Shown: in pieces, positions 58,779 to 64,000 of the stretch
Position numbering within the stretch: position 1 is the stretch's first letter
How the letters are laid out: every line of letters starts with the position of its first letter
Source: Spirochaetota bacterium
Lineage (GTDB): Bacteria; Spirochaetota; UBA4802; JAFGJZ01
DNA length: 64,000 nt
Assembly: GCA_016934935.1 (NCBI GenBank)
Contig: JAFGRW010000038.1
Coordinates: forward strand, 1-64,000
Direction: 5' to 3'
Position numbers and translations under genes: made by a program
The notes under the pieces: generated by a model
Databases searched by the model: none
The model's input: only the letters and a program-made list of their open reading frames with translations
What the model was told of the DNA's origin: nothing

Positions 58779-59474
58779 ATGTACAACCAATTGCGTGAAA
58801 TATTATCAAATGATCCTTCCTCAATTTTGCTGTATAAAAATAACGATGAGTATGACTATCTTTTAGATTGGCTTAGCCGTGAAGATAATGTAAATCAAAA
58901 TATTTCGCTGCCAAAACCTGCAACATGCAGTAAAGGCAGTTCCGCCGATACAGCAAAGAATACAACTACGGTGTTTGATAATGTATCAACCTGTACCGCA
59001 TGCCCTGGTATTATTGAAAGAAAAAAAAGTGTGGGTGATGGGTCAAGCGGTGTTATGATAATACTAAATGCTCCGATTATGATGAGTAGTTTTGAAAAAA
59101 ACGAATTGCGTGGTGAGTCTGTTGAGATACTGAAAAAAATAGTGGCTTCAATGAATCTTCTGCTTCCGACTGTATATATAACCAACATGATTAAATGCGA
59201 GAGTTCTGACCCTCTGCTGAAACCAAGTACTCAGCTTCAGTCATGCCTGCATTTTCTTGAGGACGAGATCGAACAGATATGCCCCTCTGTAGTAATAGTT
59301 ATGGGGGATCTGACACCGCTGAGACGAACACGCAAAAAATTTATCAATTCCAGCTGGTTCGAAATACCCCATCCCCTGACTTTGATCAAAAACCCGCCGT
59401 TAAAACGGGAAGCCTGGAATACGTTAAAGCTTATAATGTCTGTACTTGAAGAACTCAAAGAAAAAAAATTATGA
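58779..59474 (+). CDS. Family-4 uracil-DNA-glycosylase-like protein, altered active site
   Basis: 231 residues. The Fe-S cysteine pattern of family 4 UDG is intact: Cys72/Cys75 and Cys140/Cys156 (15-residue spacing). YITNMIKC and HPLTLIKNPPLKREAW also match. But the first catalytic motif, normally GEAPGxxE, reads LNAPIMMSS, without the Gly and acidic residues, so glycosylase activity is doubtful. It starts 2 nt after ntrC and overlaps priA (ATGA). Confidence 0.75.
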   Translation: MYNQLREILSNDPSSILLYKNNDEYDYLLDWLSREDNVNQNISLPKPATCSKGSSADTAKNTTTVFDNVSTCTACPGIIERKKSVGDGSSGVMIILNAPIMMSSFEKNELRGESVEILKKIVASMNLLLPTVYITNMIKCESSDPLLKPSTQLQSCLHFLEDEIEQICPSVVIVMGDLTPLRRTRKKFINSSWFEIPHPLTLIKNPPLKREAWNTLKLIMSVLEELKEKKL

Positions 59475-61411
59475 ATTATGCCGATGTTTTTCTGCCGCTT
59501 CCCCAGGATGAGTTTTTCACCTATATTATTCCTGACAATCTGAGGGTTACCGCTGGTATTAGGGTTACTGTACCCTTTGGTAAAAGAGTCCTTACGGGGG
59601 CGGTTTTTAGAACTCATAACAATAAACCTTCCGGTTTTCAGTTGAAAACCATTTCTGATGTTTTAGATGATTCTCCAGTTTTCTCGGATAAATTTATTAA
59701 ACTTTGCTCGTATACGGCTGATACCTATTGTGCGTCTCGAGGAGAGGTTTTTTCGATGGCCTTACCAGGTCGGAAAAGTGGAACTAGCCGTTACAAAGAG
59801 CCTTTTTCAACAGAACCGTATCAGTTTAAACTTTCAGAAGCTCAGCAGAAAATATGCGATACAATATTAAATACCGGTAGTGGTGCACATCTTGTTTACG
59901 GTGTTACCGGAAGCGGAAAAACTGAATTGTACATGGATCTTGCCAGATCAACAATTGGTATGGGAAAATCTGTACTTTATCTCGTACCCGAAATTACACT
60001 CTCTTCCCAGCTTCACCAACGACTTTATTCCGTGTTTGGAAAAGACCTTGCTGTCTATCATAGCGGTCTTACTCCGATTCAGCGTGCAGATCACTGGAAA
60101 CAGTTTTATAGCGGTGAAAAGAAGATAATCGTAGGAACCAGATCTTCTGTTTTTTTACAGTCTGATAATCTTGGTCTGATAATTATTGATGAAGAACATG
60201 ATTCATCTTATAAGGAAAATTCATCTCCGCGCTATAGTGCGAAAAGGTTGGCTCTATATCGAATGAAGCTTGAAAATTGCACGGTCGTACTTGGATCGGC
60301 TACCCCTTCAGTAGAGAGCTTTTTCGCGGCAAAAAAGGGTGTTCTGCATTATCATGAACTTAAAGAACGTTTTGGGAATGCAGCCATGCCTGAAATTGTG
60401 ACGGTTGATTTGGCTGAATCAAAAGATGGTATATCGACAGCATTAAGAGTCGAAACAGCCCAGGCTGTTAGGAGAGGAGAGCAGGTAGTTTATTTGCTAA
60501 ACCGAAGGGGGTATTCTCCGGTACTTCTTTGTGGCAACTGTAAAAAAAGAGTCGAGTGCCCTGACTGTTGTGTGAGTCTTAATTATCACAGCGACGGTTT
60601 AATGAGATGCCACTATTGTGGTTTTTCTACTGTATTGCCAAAGAAGTGCCCTTCATGCGGATCAGATGATTTAAATAAAATTGGCAGCGGAACCCAGAGA
60701 ATAGAGGAACAGGTCGAATCGCTTTTCCCGACTTTGCGTGTTTTCCGCCTTGATCGCGACAGTTCCCGCAAAAAGGGGACAATCGTTGAGCTGATTGATA
60801 TGATAAACAATAAAGAGGTGGATATCGTTGTTGGCACACAGATGATTGCCAAAGGATTTGATTTCCATAATATTACACTTGTGGGTATATTGATGGCAGA
60901 TATTGGCATGAATTTGCCCGATTTCCGGTCATCGGAGAGAACATTTTCTCTTTTAATGCAGGTAGCAGGCAGATGTGGGCGGGGGACCAAACCGGGCAAG
61001 GTAGTGATTCAGACGCTTGATCCCGATAATTATCTTTTTGATTTTGTGCGAAGTCAAAATTATGGGGCTTTCTATGAGCACGAGATAAAGTTGCGAAAAC
61101 TTATGAATTACCCTCCATTTACACGAATCGCGAGACTGGTGGCTCGCGGTAAGGATGAGTCTGCTGTAATAAAGGGTGTAGAGAAAGCTGCGTCATTTTT
61201 AAAGACAGCCTTTGGATTAACCGACGGCATTCAGTTGCTTGGTCCGGCACCGGCACCATTTACGCGTTTAGGTGGTAATTTCAGATACCATATTATCATT
61301 AAATTTAAAAATAACGCATTGGTAAAAGAAAAGCTTTCTGAGTTGAACAGGGTTTGTAAAACCAAAGATGTCTATATCGAAATTGATATAGACCCGGTAG
61401 AGCTTTTGTAA
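59471..61411 (+). CDS. priA: Primosomal protein N' (PriA helicase)
   Basis: 646 residues. N-terminal 3'-DNA-binding domain, Walker A GVTGSGKTELYMDL, DEEHD box, and a zinc-binding insert with CGNC, CPDC, CHYC and CPSC pairs. Restarts stalled replication forks. The start overlaps the UDG-like stop. Confidence 0.97.
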   Translation: MNYADVFLPLPQDEFFTYIIPDNLRVTAGIRVTVPFGKRVLTGAVFRTHNNKPSGFQLKTISDVLDDSPVFSDKFIKLCSYTADTYCASRGEVFSMALPGRKSGTSRYKEPFSTEPYQFKLSEAQQKICDTILNTGSGAHLVYGVTGSGKTELYMDLARSTIGMGKSVLYLVPEITLSSQLHQRLYSVFGKDLAVYHSGLTPIQRADHWKQFYSGEKKIIVGTRSSVFLQSDNLGLIIIDEEHDSSYKENSSPRYSAKRLALYRMKLENCTVVLGSATPSVESFFAAKKGVLHYHELKERFGNAAMPEIVTVDLAESKDGISTALRVETAQAVRRGEQVVYLLNRRGYSPVLLCGNCKKRVECPDCCVSLNYHSDGLMRCHYCGFSTVLPKKCPSCGSDDLNKIGSGTQRIEEQVESLFPTLRVFRLDRDSSRKKGTIVELIDMINNKEVDIVVGTQMIAKGFDFHNITLVGILMADIGMNLPDFRSSERTFSLLMQVAGRCGRGTKPGKVVIQTLDPDNYLFDFVRSQNYGAFYEHEIKLRKLMNYPPFTRIARLVARGKDESAVIKGVEKAASFLKTAFGLTDGIQLLGPAPAPFTRLGGNFRYHIIIKFKNNALVKEKLSELNRVCKTKDVYIEIDIDPVELL

Positions 61412-61420
61412 TTAAATCTT

Positions 61421-63463
61421 TTATTCACTTATTGCTTCTTCATATTTATCACTTGCTGCGCGCCGGTTTATTCTTATCTCTTCATTTGCCGGATCTTCTT
61501 CTATTCCCATCGAAAATGCTCTCACTGCTTTTTTATAATCTTCTTTTTTGAAATATGATTTTCCTATATAGTTATAAGCACGGGCAGTCTCCTGGTTATC
61601 ACGGCTGCCTTTTATTACCTGATAAAAAGATTCCACAGCTTGGTCATATAGTTGTTTCTTGTAATAAATTATTCCCAGTGCGTATAAGGTCTCTGTATTG
61701 CCCGGATCGTACATAAGTGCCTTCTTAATATGTACTACGGAATCAGATACTCCCTCTTCACTGGAAGAGAGCCCCTCCTTATCTGCTGATAAAAGAGCCA
61801 GGTTTATAAGCGATTTTCTGGCCAGCTCTTTGTCGGTTTCAAGATCGGCAACCTGTTTGTAATATTTTACCGCATCATCACTATTACCTTTTTTGTTAAG
61901 AATTGTTGCGAGTGAAAACAGGGCTTCGCTGTTAGCAGGCCATTTTTCTGCGATTTTTGAATACTCACTTTGTGCTTCATCCAGATGACCTGTAGAATAG
62001 AGAAGGTCGGCCATGGCAATTAAGGGGCGTGGATTATCCGGATTAACGGAGTAGGCTTTACGCCATGTGCTGATTGCATTGATAGTATCACCACTTAGTT
62101 TATATGACTGACCAAGAAAATAGAGAGTCTCGTCGTCCCTGGGGTTTATATCCAAGGCACTCTTGTAGGCTTCGACAGCATCATCATGGCGTTCATTTTC
62201 GTCATAAATTGTTCCCATATAAAGATATGCCTGGTGTGCATTTTCTGAAGCGGGTTCCATCTCTGTAACTCTTTTAAAATAGACCAGTGCCGCGTTAAGG
62301 TCACGGCTTTTGTAATAGAGTTCCCCAAGCTTTTTCAGTATAAGAACATTGCGGCTATTTTTTTCTGCAACACGCTTGTAAAGGTCTATACTCTTGTTGT
62401 AGTTATTATAACTGACAGAGTAGACTTCGGCCAAACCTTCAAGTAAAACCATATCATCGGTTCCGGCCTGTTCCGCTTTGGTAAAATAATCAATAGCGCG
62501 GTCTTTATCCCCTTTCCTGAGATAGGCCAGACCCAGATTAAAAAGATCTTCGGGAGAGGTGGCATCCAGGTTCAGTGCCAGGTTAAGGTATTTGATTGCC
62601 TGCTCGATGCTGTTCTCTTCCAGGGATAGCGATCCGATGCGAGAGTATGCAAGATATGCTATTCGCCCTTGACCGGATGTCGAGGCCAGTTTAAGCTCTT
62701 CCATGGCTTCGACCCGTTCTCCGATTTTTAATAGTGCAAGTGCACGGTTATAATGAGCGTAAGCGTTATCGGGATTTATCTTGTTTGCGTGACGGTAGGC
62801 ATCTGCAGCAGCTTTGAATTTTTTCTGCTTAAAAAGAATGTTACCTTTTGCTGTGTGTGCGTCGTCCAGATCAGGTCTCTTTTCTATGGCGCGGTCAATA
62901 TATTCTATGGCCCGGTCAAGATCGTTAAGGCCGGTATAAGCCCTTGCTATTTCAAGATAAGCGTTATGATTCTTATCGCTGAATTTCAGAGCACGCTTGA
63001 AATAATCCACTCCTTTTGTATAATTTTCGCTTATGATCTCTATTCTGCCTAGATAGAGTAGAGCTTCCGATTTCTCTTCATCAGAAGTATCTCCTTCTAC
63101 CACTTCATAAAAAGAGCTTATAGCGTCTGGATAGTTTCCTGCATTATAGAGTCTTATACCTGTTAGTAGGTTCGGATTGTTTAAAGAGCTTCCAGTTTCA
63201 GAAGGTGTTGAAACGGTATCCCAGTTGACATCTTCAAGAGCAGTTCTTCCGGGTTCCTGATCGAGTTTTTTTGGATTATGTAAAAAAATGAAGTAAAAAG
63301 CCGCGGTTATGCCCGCCAGAAAAATCGTAACTATTGTAACGATCTGTATTACATGTTTTTTCCGATCTGTTGAAGGAGTAAAATCAGAAAAATTTTCGTT
63401 TACAACAACGCGGGGCTGTGCTTCTCCGAGGGTGATTCTGTTTTTAATGATTCTTTTTTTCAT
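61421..63463 (-). CDS. Large TPR-repeat membrane-anchored protein
   Basis: 680 residues from ATG 63463 (CAGG upstream). One membrane span at about 46-66, then about 14 TPR units through the rest (repeating A…Y…A…P pattern, for example LDRAIEYIDRAIEKRPDLDDA). Likely a periplasmic scaffold. It follows nusB on the minus strand by about 100 nt. Specific partner unknown. Confidence 0.85.
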   Translation of the reverse strand: MKKRIIKNRITLGEAQPRVVVNENFSDFTPSTDRKKHVIQIVTIVTIFLAGITAAFYFIFLHNPKKLDQEPGRTALEDVNWDTVSTPSETGSSLNNPNLLTGIRLYNAGNYPDAISSFYEVVEGDTSDEEKSEALLYLGRIEIISENYTKGVDYFKRALKFSDKNHNAYLEIARAYTGLNDLDRAIEYIDRAIEKRPDLDDAHTAKGNILFKQKKFKAAADAYRHANKINPDNAYAHYNRALALLKIGERVEAMEELKLASTSGQGRIAYLAYSRIGSLSLEENSIEQAIKYLNLALNLDATSPEDLFNLGLAYLRKGDKDRAIDYFTKAEQAGTDDMVLLEGLAEVYSVSYNNYNKSIDLYKRVAEKNSRNVLILKKLGELYYKSRDLNAALVYFKRVTEMEPASENAHQAYLYMGTIYDENERHDDAVEAYKSALDINPRDDETLYFLGQSYKLSGDTINAISTWRKAYSVNPDNPRPLIAMADLLYSTGHLDEAQSEYSKIAEKWPANSEALFSLATILNKKGNSDDAVKYYKQVADLETDKELARKSLINLALLSADKEGLSSSEEGVSDSVVHIKKALMYDPGNTETLYALGIIYYKKQLYDQAVESFYQVIKGSRDNQETARAYNYIGKSYFKKEDYKKAVRAFSMGIEEDPANEEIRINRRAASDKYEEAISE

Positions 63464-63562
63464 AATAACCTGACTGATATTATTAGCTCTTTTTAACCAG
63501 CCGGCTTTATTGCCATATGCCGGCGGACTGTTGTTAAGCAGCACCGACAATGGTACTGTTTT

Positions 63563-63967
63563 TTACAGCTCGTGTTTTCTGACCGAATCCAGAATACCGT
63601 TAATAAAAGTTCCGGAATTTTCGCCGCCGTAAATCTTTCCGAGTTCTATAGCCTCATTAATCGTAACGGCTGCAGGTATTTCAGTCAACTCCTGTAAAGA
63701 GAATATCGACATACGTAAAATGGTCTTGTCAATCCTCTCGATACGTTCAAATTTCCAGTTTTTAGCGTATCTTTTAATAATATCGTCAATTTGATCAATT
63801 TTATGCAGTGTTCCTCTTATAATCTTTTCAGAAAAATTGAGTGTATCTTGATCGTAAAGCTCGTTTAACCAATCAAAAGAGCATATTTGATCAACAGAAC
63901 TTTCGACAGAATCGATCATATAGAGAGCCTGCAAGGCTATTTCTCGTGATTTTCTTCGTTTACCCAT
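63563..63967 (-). CDS. nusB: Transcription antitermination factor NusB
   Basis: 134 residues with the NusB pattern KSREIALQALYMID, FSEKIIRGTL, RIDKTILRMSIFSLQEL, PAAVTINEAIELGKIYGGENSGTFINGILD. Binds boxA RNA with S10 in rRNA antitermination. Start is 33 nt from the window end. Confidence 0.95.
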   Translation of the reverse strand: MGKRRKSREIALQALYMIDSVESSVDQICSFDWLNELYDQDTLNFSEKIIRGTLHKIDQIDDIIKRYAKNWKFERIERIDKTILRMSIFSLQELTEIPAAVTINEAIELGKIYGGENSGTFINGILDSVRKHEL

Positions 63968-64000
63968 CTGATTTATATCTTTTTATAGAGATTTGCCATC

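Overview
The window (about 40% G+C, no foreign-looking islands, no CRISPR array or insertion sequence seen) looks like a chromosomal segment of a free-living or anaerobic spirochete. The best taxonomic evidence is a FlaA-type periplasmic flagellar sheath protein (39610-40278). The rpoN-hpf-hprK-ptsH cluster also resembles the arrangement known from Borrelia, and several small secreted or membrane proteins have no family I recognise. The exact genus cannot be read from the sequence.

Layout. 1-6.3 kb: end of an rRNA operon (5S, minus strand), a sugar-kinase gene, a TetR/HD/radical-SAM run, a threonylcarbamoyl-AMP synthase, and rplM-rpsI. 6.3-17.4 kb: a lipoprotein gene, gatC, a three-gene sulfide-to-homocysteine cluster (UPF0280, NIL-ferredoxin, COG1900), signalling proteins, ilvC, a PHP phosphatase, a polysaccharide deacetylase and a VKOR-DsbA fusion. 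17.5-27.1 kb: a heterodimeric ABC exporter, a lone receiver protein, ilvD, a multidomain cell-wall-type hydrolase, and a small membrane/secreted protein pair behind a good sigma-54-type promoter. 27.2-33.2 kb: tRNA-Leu(UAG) and tRNA-Gly(GCC), then the protein quality-control block tig-clpP-clpX-lon. 33.3-45 kb: a methyltransferase with ptsI, an antiporter, argC, asd, flaA, carB, and two Hsp20 genes under a perfect CIRCE operator. 45.2-50.2 kb: a membrane histidine kinase pair, lgt, a candidate structured RNA, a VanY-type carboxypeptidase and a PilZ protein. 50.5-64 kb: pyrG, then rpoN-hpf-hprK-ptsH-ntrY-ntrC-UDG-like-priA as one tight run, and on the other strand nusB and a large TPR protein.

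How the genes fit together. HprK, HPr and enzyme I are all present, and no sugar-specific EII gene is in the window. HPr and its kinase sit between sigma-54, a hibernation factor and an NtrY/NtrC pair, so the PTS proteins may serve regulation rather than transport. The sigma-54 system is complete here (sigma factor, kinase, activator), and at least one good -24/-12 promoter (26427-26442) lies in the same window. Asd makes aspartate semialdehyde, the substrate of the sulfide-dependent homocysteine route proposed for the 7.5-9.9 kb cluster. ilvC, ilvD, argC, asd and carB indicate an organism with amino-acid and pyrimidine biosynthesis, unlike host-dependent spirochetes.

The strongest leads for new biology are the homocysteine triad, a leader-like RNA with mutually exclusive hairpins at 47412-47560, a short dispersed intergenic motif (core ATTTTTCGAAGTT) found at several sites, and the sigma-54-controlled small-protein pair.
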